Assembly: GCA_021295675.1 (NCBI GenBank)
Contig: JAGWBY010000127.1
Span: 1-14,128 of the forward strand
Direction: 5' to 3'
Source of the DNA: Candidatus Latescibacterota bacterium
GTDB taxonomy: Bacteria; Latescibacterota; UBA2968; UBA8231
DNA length: 14,128 nt
Notes under the pieces: model-generated
What the model saw: only the letters and a program-made list of their open reading frames with translations
The model's database searches: none
What the model was told of the DNA's origin: nothing
In this document: piece by piece, positions 1 through 7,001 of the stretch
Numbering within the stretch: the stretch's first letter is position 1
How the letters are laid out: each line of letters begins with the position of its first letter
Position numbers and translations under genes: made by a program

Positions 1-1219
1 GCTGGGACAGGTAGTGGTACCCTTTGTGGGGGCGGGCCACCTTCATGCCGCCGCGGACGAAGTGGGGCAGATGCTCTTGGAGCGCCGGACCGAGGGCTGG
101 TTGCCGGCATAAGTGGCGGTTGCTGTGGGTGAATATCTGGTCCGAAGGACAGGGCAGGGTACCGCTCCACCGATCTTCGATGGCGCGTCGGGACTCAGCG
201 GCGGCGGGGTCGGTCGTTGAGGTAGCCCAATCAGGGGCATCTTCGAGGCTTGGCGTCGGTGCGCGTTTGGAGAGGCGAGCGACAAAAGCCCCTTCGGTGT
301 CGTGGTGGTGGGGCCAGACGCGGACGCAGCGGGCGAACTCGGCTGGGAATTGAGCGGCCAGCGCATCTGGTAGCGATGGCCCTTCGAACTCTGCGATGGG
401 GAGGATAGCGACGTCTTCTCCATAGCGGCGCAACAGCCCGAGGAGTACTTCTTCGTTTTCCTCCAGCGAGAGCGAGCACGTCGAATACACCAAGGTGCCG
501 CCGGGGCGCAGCATCTGGTAGGCAGCGCGCAAGAGGCCCTTCTGTTGCTGTGCGAGGTGCTGAGCGTCTTGCGGCGACCAGTAGGTGAGCATGTTCTTGT
601 CTTTGCGCACGATGCCGTCGCCCGAGCACGGTGCATCGACGAGGACGCGGTCGAAAAAGTTGGGGAAGTAGCGCGCCAGCATGGTCCCTGGGGCTTGGGT
701 CAAGACGTGATTGGCCACCCCGCAGCGCTCCAGATTGCCTACGAGAGCGGGCATGCGCTTGCGCTGGAGTTCATTGGCCAGCAGCAAGCCGCTGTTGTCC
801 ATGCGCGCGGCAATCTGGGTGGCCTTGCCGCCCGGAGCGGCACACAGGTCGAGGACGCGCTCGCCGGGCTGGGGCCCCAAGACCTCGACGGCCAGCATGG
901 GAGCTTTGGCTTGGACGTAATACGCGCCCATGGCGTATTCAATGGTCTGGCCAAGGCTCGCGTCGCTTTCCGGTAAGGAGAAGCCCTCGCTGCACCAAGG
1001 CACGATTTGGCCGCGCTGATGCAAGTAGGGTTGTACGTGTTGCGCTTGGGCTTGGAGCGCGTTTAAGCGCAGTGAAGCTGGGGGCGGCGTACGCGAGCAC
1101 CGATAAAAGGCCGTGCGCTCTTTGTCGTTGGGCAGCAGGCGACCGAGGTACTGGAGCAGGGCCTGTAATTTATCCGGATCGTACGCTTTGCGTGCAGATG
1201 GGGTTGTCTGTTTATTCAT
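1..1219 (-). CDS. RsmB/RsmF (NOL1/NOP2/Sun) family rRNA cytosine-C5 methyltransferase, C-terminus cut by window edge
   Basis: SAM-dependent methyltransferase expected to make 5-methylcytosine in rRNA; it acts in the cytoplasm. Read on the minus strand from ATG at 1219, the frame stays open for 406 codons to the window edge. Visible motifs: CAAPGGK (residues about 126-132, SAM binding), DAPCSGDG (about 195-202, catalytic Cys198) and STCS (about 246-249, second conserved Cys248). Both cysteines of the two-cysteine m5C mechanism are therefore present. An N-terminal segment of about 110 residues precedes the Rossmann core. After about residue 310 the chain continues into a region resembling the C-terminal RNA-binding extension of RsmF/YebU. 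It is divergent from the phosphoesterase gene at 1323, about 100 bp away. The ribosome binding site is weak (GAAAGC). The family is near certain; the exact rRNA position modified cannot be told. Confidence 0.9.
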   Translation of the reverse strand, partial: MNKQTTPSARKAYDPDKLQALLQYLGRLLPNDKERTAFYRCSRTPPPASLRLNALQAQAQHVQPYLHQRGQIVPWCSEGFSLPESDASLGQTIEYAMGAYYVQAKAPMLAVEVLGPQPGERVLDLCAAPGGKATQIAARMDNSGLLLANELQRKRMPALVGNLERCGVANHVLTQAPGTMLARYFPNFFDRVLVDAPCSGDGIVRKDKNMLTYWSPQDAQHLAQQQKGLLRAAYQMLRPGGTLVYSTCSLSLEENEEVLLGLLRRYGEDVAILPIAEFEGPSLPDALAAQFPAEFARCVRVWPHHHDTEGAFVARLSKRAPTPSLEDAPDWATSTTDPAAAESRRAIEDRWSGTLPCPSDQIFTHSNRHLCRQPALGPALQEHLPHFVRGGMKVARPHKGYHYLSQ

Positions 1220-1240
1220 CGGGCAGCTTTCAGGATTAGA

Positions 1241-1278
1241 AATTAGGAATTAAAAATTGGGGCCGGGAATTCCTAATT
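1241..1278. repeat. 11-bp perfect inverted repeat in the divergent intergenic region
   Basis: AATTAGGAATT at 1241-1251 is repeated as its exact reverse complement AATTCCTAATT at 1268-1278, with a 16-nt spacer. The surrounding tract is far more A+T-rich than the genes and also carries close variants of the word (TTAGAAATT, TAAAAATT). It lies between the divergent starts at 1219 and 1323, so it could be an operator or a dispersed intergenic repeat. It could also form a hairpin in the leader of the methyltransferase transcript. It has no T-tract, so it is not a normal terminator. Confidence 0.6.
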
Positions 1279-1300
1279 CCTGCATAACGTCAGTCAATAA

Positions 1301-1306
1301 TATAAT
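1301..1306 (+). promoter_or_regulatory. Candidate -10 element for the phosphoesterase/M23 pair
   Basis: A perfect TATAAT lies 16 nt before the ATG at 1323. The hexamer 17-18 nt upstream (TCCTGC or TTCCTG) is a poor -35. If used, the 5' leader would be only about 10 nt, and the inverted repeat at 1241-1278 would overlap the -35 region. This could mean an activator- or repressor-controlled promoter, or a chance match in A+T-rich DNA. Confidence 0.35.
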
Positions 1307-1322
1307 CCATACAGCAAAGGGC

Positions 1323-2003
1323 ATGGGCGTCACACGCTGCTTCGTCGTCAGCGATCTGCACCTCGGATCGGCTTATTTTTACCATAGCCACTTTTTGTCT
1401 TGGCTGGATACCTTGCCCCAAGGGGTGCCACTCGTGCTCAACGGCGACGTCATAGATAGGCCGGGCCAAGCCCTGCCCGCTGCCCATCGGGTCGTGCTGG
1501 AGCGCCTCGTGCGCGAGTCGCAATCTCGGCCCGTGATTTGGGTGTACGGCAATCGCGATGCCGAGTTTAAGCTGGCCGAGCCGGGGCAGATTCGCTTTGT
1601 CGATAGCTGGCGACTCGACCGGCGGCTACTCGTAATTCACGGCCATCGGCTCGACCGGCTGATGCCTCGGCACGCGATGTTCAAGTGGGCCTTTCGCCGC
1701 TTGCACCGTTGCCGCATCTGGCTCGGCGGGCGCGATGCCCACGTGGCCGAATACGCCAAGAAATGGCCTTTGCTCTACCGGGTGCTCAACGAGCACGTGG
1801 CGCGCAACGCCTTGCGCGTGGCGCGGCAGGAGAGGGTTGAAGCTGTGGTTTGTGGGCATACGCACGCGGCCATGGCGATTGAGCGGCAGGGCCGGTGCTA
1901 CTTCAACACCGGTGCTTGGACCGAAAAACCTTTCCACTTTCTCGAAGTGGCCCCGGACCGCATGGCCCTACATACCTATGAGGACGACTGGGACTGTGAT
2001 TAA
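1323..2003 (+). CDS. Metallophosphoesterase of the LpxH (UDP-2,3-diacylglucosamine diphosphatase) type
   Basis: Binuclear-metal (calcineurin-like) phosphoesterase of 226 residues. All metal-ligand blocks are visible in order: DLH (D11, H13), GDVID (D42, D45), GNRD (N77), HGH (H106, H108) and GHTH (H179, H181). GNRD instead of the commoner GNHD/E is also what E. coli LpxH has, and the length is close to that of LpxH (about 240). The usual role would be hydrolysis of UDP-2,3-diacylglucosamine in lipid A synthesis at the inner membrane face. A different substrate is quite possible, as this superfamily is broad. The frame is open back to a TTG at 1257, but ATG 1323 is preferred because AAAGGG precedes it and the beta-strand before DLHLG starts there. 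The stop is 1 nt from the M23 gene's ATG, so the two are probably one operon. Confidence 0.85.
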   Translation: MGVTRCFVVSDLHLGSAYFYHSHFLSWLDTLPQGVPLVLNGDVIDRPGQALPAAHRVVLERLVRESQSRPVIWVYGNRDAEFKLAEPGQIRFVDSWRLDRRLLVIHGHRLDRLMPRHAMFKWAFRRLHRCRIWLGGRDAHVAEYAKKWPLLYRVLNEHVARNALRVARQERVEAVVCGHTHAAMAIERQGRCYFNTGAWTEKPFHFLEVAPDRMALHTYEDDWDCD

Positions 2004-2021
2004 TATGATTAATGTGATTAA
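1995..2021 (+). repeat. Three tandem 9-bp units at the gene junction
   Basis: TGTGATTAA, TATGATTAA and TGTGATTAA follow each other without gaps. The first unit contains the stop codon of the phosphoesterase gene. The units present three in-frame starts for the M23 gene: GTG 1996, ATG 2005 and GTG 2014. GAGGA at 1980-1984 is the only purine-rich tract upstream; it is spaced 11 nt from GTG 1996 and 20 nt from ATG 2005. Confidence 0.8.
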
Positions 2022-4191
2022 ATGGATGGTCTTATTGGTGGCGGCCCTGCCAGCTAACGCAGAAGAAGGAGGCTTCATCTGGCCACTGCGCCTTGCACCG
2101 GCTTTGTCTTCCACCTTCGGCGAATCGCGTTCCCGCGCTTTCCACGCCGGCATAGACCTCAAGACTTGGGGCGAGACCGGCCATCCCATCCAGGCCCTCG
2201 CCGATGGCTATATCTGGCGCGTGCGCACCTCGCCTTGGGGCTATGGCCGGGCTCTGTACCAGAAATTGGCTGATGGCCGCACGGTGGTCTATGCCCATTT
2301 AGAGGACTTTGCCGCGCCTATGGCCGAGCTCGTGCAGCAAGCACAGCAGCAGCGCGGACACTACAGCGTGGATTTGTACTTCAAGGAGGGGGAAATCCCC
2401 GTGCTTGGCGGCGCGGTCATCGCTTGGAGCGGCGAGAGCGGGGCCGGCCCTCCCCATCTGCACCTAGAGTTGCGCGACGCAAATAACGTGGCAATCAATC
2501 CCTTGTTGCACGGGTTCGCCATCGCCGATACGATCGCGCCAACCTTGCAGCGAGTGGCCATCACGCCGCATGGCCGCAATGCCCAAGCCGAGGGAGGGCA
2601 CGACCCCTATGTGCTGAGTTTGCGCTGGCAGCCGGGCCGGGGGGAGTTCGTCGGGGTGCGGCCCGTGCAGGTGCTCGGCCCGGTGAGCATTAGCGCGTTG
2701 ATGTACGATCGCGCCGACGCGGCTCCCAACAAGCTCGCTCCCTATCGCGCATCTTTGCACATCGACGGCGAGCCGGTTTTTGCCGCGCGCTACGAGCAGG
2801 TCAAATACGGCGATATGCACCAGATGTATTTGGACCGGCCGTTGGCTGCTTTTAAGGGTGGGGTGGGTCGCTTTTACAACTTGTGTCGCCTGCCGGGCAA
2901 TCGCCTCCAATTCTACGAGGGGCCTGACGATGGAATTGTGAACTTGGCCAAGGGGCGGCACGAAGCTGTCGTCGTGGTCGCGGATGTCAACGGCAACGAG
3001 AGCCGGGCGCGCTTTGGACTGATGGTTGATGAACCGCCGGCCATTGCCGGGGCGCGGATCGTGGCGGAAGCGAATGGAACCTTTATCGAGGCACGGCTGA
3101 CCGATGCGGACGACCCGCTCGTGGAAGTAGAATTGGCCAGTTCGCGCGATGGCAAGACTTGGCGGCGCGTAGATCGGCGACAGAGCCGTTCCGGTCCGCT
3201 CAAGTGGCAGATCCACCGTAACGCTTCCTACTGGCGGATCCAGGCGCGAGATCCGGCGGGTGCTACGGCCTTTGCCATTTGTCGCCTACCTGAGACCGCT
3301 GTGCCGACCTTTGCCTTGGAGCGCCGTCCCCACGCGGATTTCGTGGAGCTCGTGATGCGCTATGAACGAGTGCCTAGCGCTACGCCTTTGGTCCGCGTTG
3401 ATACCGCTAATGTCAGCCCTCGCCAGACCGGCTTGCGCGAGTTCCGGGTTGCAGTGCCGCTTGGTCCGAACGACCCAGCAGCGGGGACGGTTTTGCTGCG
3501 GACGCCGGGGGCCGCTGTGCAAAAGGTCGTCCTCGATCGGCAATTCGTGAAGCCGGGTGCAGCAGCCAAGCTGACTTATGCCAACGGCGCGGTCGAATTG
3601 GGCTTTGCCGCGGCGAGCGCGTACGCGCCGTTTTTCCCGCAAGTCGAGACCTTTGAGCCTCAAGTGCCTGCTGCGCTAGTGGCGGCTGGTCCGGCTTTTG
3701 CCTTGGGGCCTGATGTTAGCTTTGACCACCGGGTCGAGTTGCGCTTGCGCTACGACTATCGGGAAACGTTGCCGCCGGAGAAGCTAGGCATCTACCGAGA
3801 GATCTCCGCTGAAAAGTGGTCGCTGGTGAGCAACGAATGGGTAGGTAGGCAGATGGTGGCGCGGGTGCGCCGCTTGGGCCGCTATGCGCTGTTGGCCGAC
3901 TTGGAACCCCCTGAGATCAGCAGTTTGCAGCCTGCTGAAGGAGCTGTCGTTGGCACACGTCCGGAAATTCGCGGCGCAGTGCGCGATCAGGGCGCGGGCA
4001 TTGGGAGGGAAACAGACATTGAATTTGAGCTCGACGGACGTCTGCTGATCGCCGAATACGACCCAGAAGCCGGGCGCGTGTACGGGCATTTGCTGGAAGA
4101 TTTACCGCCGGGTGCGCACCGCCTAGTGCTGAGGGTGCGGGATATGAGCGGCAACCAAGCCGAGGTCCATTCAGAATTTACCGTGCGCTAG
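2005..4191 (+). CDS. Secreted M23-family metallopeptidase with C-terminal Ig-like region
   Basis: Protein of 728 residues. A signal peptide is visible at residues 1 to about 19 (Lys6, hydrophobic WMVLLVAALP, cleavage near ANA-EE), so it is exported. The LytM-type zinc site is complete: HAGID (H47, D51), YAHL (H98) and HLHLE (H151, H153). Such domains cut peptide cross-links in peptidoglycan. An insertion of about 35 residues separates YAHL from the HxH block. After about residue 175 the chain looks like several beta-sandwich domains; the last (about 640-728, starting ISSLQPAEG) resembles Ig-like folds used for wall or partner binding. The start is ATG 2005; the in-frame GTG 1996 would add three residues and overlap the upstream gene by 8 nt. 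It is probably co-transcribed with the phosphoesterase. The stop TAG is embedded in CTAG shared with the convergent oxidoreductase gene. Confidence 0.88.
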   Translation: MINVIKWMVLLVAALPANAEEGGFIWPLRLAPALSSTFGESRSRAFHAGIDLKTWGETGHPIQALADGYIWRVRTSPWGYGRALYQKLADGRTVVYAHLEDFAAPMAELVQQAQQQRGHYSVDLYFKEGEIPVLGGAVIAWSGESGAGPPHLHLELRDANNVAINPLLHGFAIADTIAPTLQRVAITPHGRNAQAEGGHDPYVLSLRWQPGRGEFVGVRPVQVLGPVSISALMYDRADAAPNKLAPYRASLHIDGEPVFAARYEQVKYGDMHQMYLDRPLAAFKGGVGRFYNLCRLPGNRLQFYEGPDDGIVNLAKGRHEAVVVVADVNGNESRARFGLMVDEPPAIAGARIVAEANGTFIEARLTDADDPLVEVELASSRDGKTWRRVDRRQSRSGPLKWQIHRNASYWRIQARDPAGATAFAICRLPETAVPTFALERRPHADFVELVMRYERVPSATPLVRVDTANVSPRQTGLREFRVAVPLGPNDPAAGTVLLRTPGAAVQKVVLDRQFVKPGAAAKLTYANGAVELGFAAASAYAPFFPQVETFEPQVPAALVAAGPAFALGPDVSFDHRVELRLRYDYRETLPPEKLGIYREISAEKWSLVSNEWVGRQMVARVRRLGRYALLADLEPPEISSLQPAEGAVVGTRPEIRGAVRDQGAGIGRETDIEFELDGRLLIAEYDPEAGRVYGHLLEDLPPGAHRLVLRVRDMSGNQAEVHSEFTVR

Positions 4192-5172
4192 CGCAGCGGT
4201 ACGGGGGCACCGGCTTGGCGCAGCGACGCCTGCGCAGCCTCCAATACGCGCACGACGCGCAGGCCGTCGCGGCCATCGCTGCGGGGTGCTTGGCCGGTGC
4301 GCACGCACTCGACAAAGTGCTGGCACTCCAGCTTGAGCGGCTCGGCCATTTGCAGCCGCGGAATGACGACATCGCCAAAGCGTAGCGCAATGGAGTCGCC
4401 GTACGAGTCGTATTGCGGCCGCTCGGCCGATTTGTCGTAGATGCGCACCTTTTCCGTGCTTTCCACATCGTCAAATACCGCCATCTTGCGGCTGCCGACC
4501 ACGGTCAGGCGGCGGATGCGGTGCGGGTCGAGCCAAGAGAGCTGCATCTGCGCCAGCAAAGACTACGTCTTCGATGTCGGGTTGTAGATAGCACTCGCCG
4601 CGGGCGCTGACGGCATCCGGCTCTTGGCCGAGCAGGTACAGGATGACCGATATGTCGTGTGGTGCCAAGCTCCACAAGGCGTTTTCGTCGCTGCGGACAA
4701 TGCCCAAGTTGACGCGCTGGGAGTACAAATAATACAAGTCGCCTAGCGCGCCTTCCCGAACCAAATCATGTAGCATTTGCACGGCTGGATGGTACTTCAG
4801 CAGGTGCCCGACCATCAGCACCCGGTCCCGTTCTGCGGCTAATTCGACTAAGTGAGCCGACGTGGCGGTGTCGAGGGTCATGGGCTTTTCGACGTACACA
4901 TGCTTGCCTCGCTCCAAGGCGCGGCGGGCCAATTCGTAGTGCTCGGCGGCTGGGACGGCCAATACCACGGCGTCGAGCGCATCGTCGCCTAGTACTTCGT
5001 CGTAGCTGGCAGTGATAGGTACTTCTGGGTACTGGCGCTGGATGGCGCTGCGGATTTCCGGGCTGGCGTCGCAGACTTGGCGCAGATGGACGTCGGGCAG
5101 GTCGTGGAAGACGCGCACTAGGTTCTTGCCCCAATATCCCGCGCCGACGCAGGCGATTTGGACGCGGTTCAT
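4188..5172 (-). pseudogene. Gfo/Idh/MocA family NAD(P)-dependent oxidoreductase, frame broken near 4557
   Basis: Sugar or nucleotide-sugar oxidoreductase. From ATG 5172 the first frame gives VGAGYWGKN (residues 9-17, Rossmann dinucleotide site), EKP (95-97) and HDI (172-174), as expected of the family. At about 4557 the frame is lost after DVVFA. The rest (LSWLDPHRIRR to the TAG at 4188) continues in the +1 frame. Relatives have about eight more residues there, a beta-strand of the type TLxFxxG, before the SWLDP block. The lesion thus looks like loss of about 26 nt, not a single base slip. SWLDP and the following TVVGS block resemble members acting on UDP-amino sugars, but the substrate is unknown. 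The ATG overlaps the mrp stop (ATGA), so the genes are translationally coupled. It may be a true pseudogene or an assembly error. Confidence 0.85.
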
Positions 5173-5987
5173 GTGTGCTGGAAATAAGCGCCGATGTCGG
5201 CGGCTAGGTGCGCGAGGGCTTGGCTGCCCTCGGCATGGGGATGCGCTTTTACGACCGGCTCGCCTGCGTCGGCTTGGCTGCGGACGAGCGGGTCGAGCGG
5301 AATTTCGCCCAGATAGGGAATGTCTAGGCGGCTGGCCGTGGCGCGGCCTCCTCCGGCTCCAAAGATGGGGTCGGTATGGCCGCAGTTGTCGCAGTGGAAA
5401 TAGCTCATGTTCTCGACCAAGCCGACGATGGGGACCTCGGTCTGACGCACGTCTTCGAGGGCGATGGCCGAGGGCGTGGTGATGATCAAGGCGGCAGTCA
5501 AGGGTGCCACTTGGGTCAGCGTGATTTGTACATCTCCAGTTCCGGGGGGTAAGTCTATGAGCAGCAAATCGAGCTCGCCCCAAATGACGTTGAAGAGGAA
5601 TTGTTGCATCATCTTGGCCAGCATGGGGCCGCGCCACACGACCGGGGTGCCTGGGTCGATTAGCAGCCCCATGGAAATGGCTTTGAGGCCGTGCGCGGAC
5701 AAGGGCTGGATGTGGCCATCGTCTGCGGTCGGTCGGCCCTCTAAGCCCAGCAAGCCCGGAATGTTGGGGCCGTAGATGTCGGCGTCGAGCAAGCCGACCT
5801 GTAGCCCTTGGCCGGCCAAGCTCACGGCCAAGTTGGCGCAGAGCGTGGACTTGCCGACGCCGCCCTTGCCGCTGGCTATGGCCAGTGTATCTTTAATACC
5901 GGGAATGGGTTGGCGGTTGTGGGTTTGTGGGGCGTGGAAAGTTTGAAGTATAGAGGAAAGACCTCCTCGCGGCAAGGGGATAGACAA
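5169..5987 (-). CDS. mrp: Mrp/ApbC/NBP35-type P-loop ATPase, iron-sulfur cluster carrier
   Basis: Cytoplasmic ATPase that binds and delivers Fe-S clusters. The Walker A motif GKGGVGKS is at about residues 40-47, followed by DADIYGPNIPG (68-78), LPPGTGD (146-152) and the CxxC pair Cys199/Cys202 (CDNC), which binds the bridging cluster. The N-terminal DUF59/MIP18 domain of longer homologues is absent. Two oddities are seen. First, ALEDVRQ runs straight into TEVPIVG; the seven residues usual between them (GIVMFEK in E. coli Mrp) are missing in frame. Second, there is no ATG or GTG start. TTG 5987 has no Shine-Dalgarno, while a strong GAGGAGGT at 5968-5961 precedes an in-frame ATA (5951). The true start is therefore uncertain and the protein may be 12 residues shorter. 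It is the first gene of a two-gene unit with the oxidoreductase. Confidence 0.88.
   Translation of the reverse strand: MSIPLPRGGLSSILQTFHAPQTHNRQPIPGIKDTLAIASGKGGVGKSTLCANLAVSLAGQGLQVGLLDADIYGPNIPGLLGLEGRPTADDGHIQPLSAHGLKAISMGLLIDPGTPVVWRGPMLAKMMQQFLFNVIWGELDLLLIDLPPGTGDVQITLTQVAPLTAALIITTPSAIALEDVRQTEVPIVGLVENMSYFHCDNCGHTDPIFGAGGGRATASRLDIPYLGEIPLDPLVRSQADAGEPVVKAHPHAEGSQALAHLAADIGAYFQHT
5925..5954 (+). promoter_or_regulatory. Candidate promoter of the HEAT-repeat lipoprotein gene
   Basis: TTGTGG (5925-5930), an 18-nt spacer and TATAGA (5949-5954) form a moderate sigma-70-like promoter pointing to the gene at 5999. It lies inside the 5' part of the divergent mrp gene. This is unavoidable because the two reading frames begin only 11 nt apart if TTG 5987 is used. 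Confidence 0.4.
5961..5968 (-). promoter_or_regulatory. Strong Shine-Dalgarno of mrp, placed before an ATA codon
   Basis: On the minus strand this reads GAGGAGGT. It lies inside the frame that starts at TTG 5987, and 9 nt before the in-frame ATA at 5951-5949. No ATG, GTG or TTG lies in a proper window after it. A possible -10 (TATACA, 6005-6000) would place the transcript start near 5993, leaving almost no leader for TTG 5987 but a normal leader for ATA 5951. Confidence 0.5.
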
Positions 5988-5998
5988 AGGAGCTAGTC

Positions 5999-6838
5999 AT
6001 GTATAGGATCGCGCTTTTAGTGATCGTTTTGGTCCCCTTGGGTTGCACGAATGTCAACCAGATGCACAAGCTCTATCAGGAGGGCGACCACTCGCAGTTA
6101 GATCGGATTATAGAGATCGTCTCCCGCCAGGACTATCCCTATGCCACGCGGCGCAAGGCCGCGCGCATCTTGGGCGAGATCGGCGACCCGCGCGCCGTGC
6201 CCGTGCTGAAAATGGCGCTCCAAGACTACGACCAGCGCACCACGCTCAAGCAGGACGCGCTGCGCGCCTTGGGCACCATCGGCGACCAGAGCGCGGCCTT
6301 GGATATAGGGAGGCTACTCAATTATTCGCTCAACACGGCCGACGCCGAACTGCGGATGGCCGCTATTGAAGCGCTCGGGCAGATGGGGGGGGCCAAGGCG
6401 GCTGAAATTCTGGTCAATGCCCTCGACTACTACGACATGCTTACCCTGCGCTCTGAGCAGCGGACCCCTCGGGGGGTGTTCACCGGCGAGGAGATATCTC
6501 CCTATGGACGGATGCATCCCGACTCCACGGACGGCCCGCGCCGCTATCCCAATGTGGGATTGGACCCCTTTGGGGAGGGAGGCCAGCCTCGGGTGAGCAT
6601 GTTCGGCACGCCCATTGAGCCTACCCAGATGGAATACGACCCCACGCCCGAGGAGCGCACCCTAACCCATCAGGCGATTACAATGGTGGGGGCGGACGCC
6701 ATTCCAGTGATTGAAAATCACCTAGATAGTATGCGCGTAAGCCGCCCGACCTTGCGCAAAGAGCTACTGGTCATAATAAGCGAAATCACCGGGGTGCCGC
6801 CGGTGGTAGAAGCCGATTCCACAGTCTCCGATCAGTAA
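5999..6838 (+). CDS. HEAT/PBS-lyase-type repeat lipoprotein
   Basis: Protein of 279 residues. The N-terminus MYRIALLVIVLVPLGC has one Arg, a hydrophobic core and a lipobox-like end with Cys16. Pro at -3 is unusual, so lipidation is likely but not certain. Three clear HEAT-like repeats follow: ARILGEIGDPRAVPVL (about 55-70), ALRALGTIGDQSAALDI (about 88-104) and AIEALGQMGGAKAAEIL (about 121-137). A further possible repeat lies near AITMVGADAIPVI, after a Pro/Gly-rich linker of about 70 residues. Such repeats form alpha-solenoids for protein binding; the partner is unknown. The start is well supported: AAGGAG at 5987-5992, 6 nt before ATG. It is divergent from mrp. The stop is 1 nt upstream of a perfect consensus promoter for the next gene. 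Function beyond a scaffold role cannot be told. Confidence 0.8.
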   Translation: MYRIALLVIVLVPLGCTNVNQMHKLYQEGDHSQLDRIIEIVSRQDYPYATRRKAARILGEIGDPRAVPVLKMALQDYDQRTTLKQDALRALGTIGDQSAALDIGRLLNYSLNTADAELRMAAIEALGQMGGAKAAEILVNALDYYDMLTLRSEQRTPRGVFTGEEISPYGRMHPDSTDGPRRYPNVGLDPFGEGGQPRVSMFGTPIEPTQMEYDPTPEERTLTHQAITMVGADAIPVIENHLDSMRVSRPTLRKELLVIISEITGVPPVVEADSTVSDQ

Positions 6839-6839
6839 G

Positions 6840-6868
6840 TTGACAAGGGTACATCGAGCGCATATAAT
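6840..6868 (+). promoter_or_regulatory. Perfect consensus sigma-70 promoter
   Basis: TTGACA (6840-6845) and TATAAT (6863-6868) match both consensus hexamers exactly, with the optimal 17-nt spacer. Transcription should start near 6875, in the leader of the TPR-like/UVR gene. The -35 begins 1 nt after the TAA of the HEAT-repeat gene. Confidence 0.85.
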
Positions 6869-6875
6869 AGGACGA

Positions 6876-7001
6876 TTCTATCCGAAAAATCACCGGGATA
6901 CGCGCTAGGCCCGCCTCGTTGAGGGTGGGATACGCGGACGCTTGGTTCGCCTGTTTATCCCCGGCCGAAAGGCCAAGTGTAATTCGAGGTTTTCACCCAT
7001 T
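6876..7001 (+). promoter_or_regulatory. Leader of about 125 nt with hairpins and a 10-bp direct repeat
   Basis: Downstream of the consensus promoter, the word GGGATACGCG occurs at 6895-6904 and again at 6927-6936. Between them CCCGCCTC (6910-6917) can pair with GAGGGTGGG (6921-6929): eight pairs, one G bulge and a GUU loop. A second small hairpin, GGCC-GAAA-GGCC (6963-6974), has a GNRA tetraloop. The second repeat copy overlaps the 3' arm of the first hairpin. There is no T-run after either, so it is not a plain terminator. It does not match a riboswitch class I can recognise. Confidence 0.45.

Noticed and set aside
545..1239. Plus-strand frames of 143 and 202 residues opposite the methyltransferase
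   Set aside because: They are antisense shadows. The minus-strand frame carries both m5C methyltransferase motifs and both catalytic cysteines.
2464..3216. A 250-residue minus-strand frame opposite the M23 gene
   Set aside because: No recognisable domain or ribosome binding site. The plus strand is continuous with the M23 protein.
4471..5637. A 388-residue minus-strand protein starting at 5637
   Set aside because: The part upstream of 5172 is an Arg/Pro/His-rich shadow of mrp. The oxidoreductase begins at MNRVQIACVGAGYWG.
6894..6936. Possible CRISPR or iteron array from the repeated GGGATACGCG
   Set aside because: Only two copies are present and no further units or associated genes occur, so it was kept only as part of the leader.
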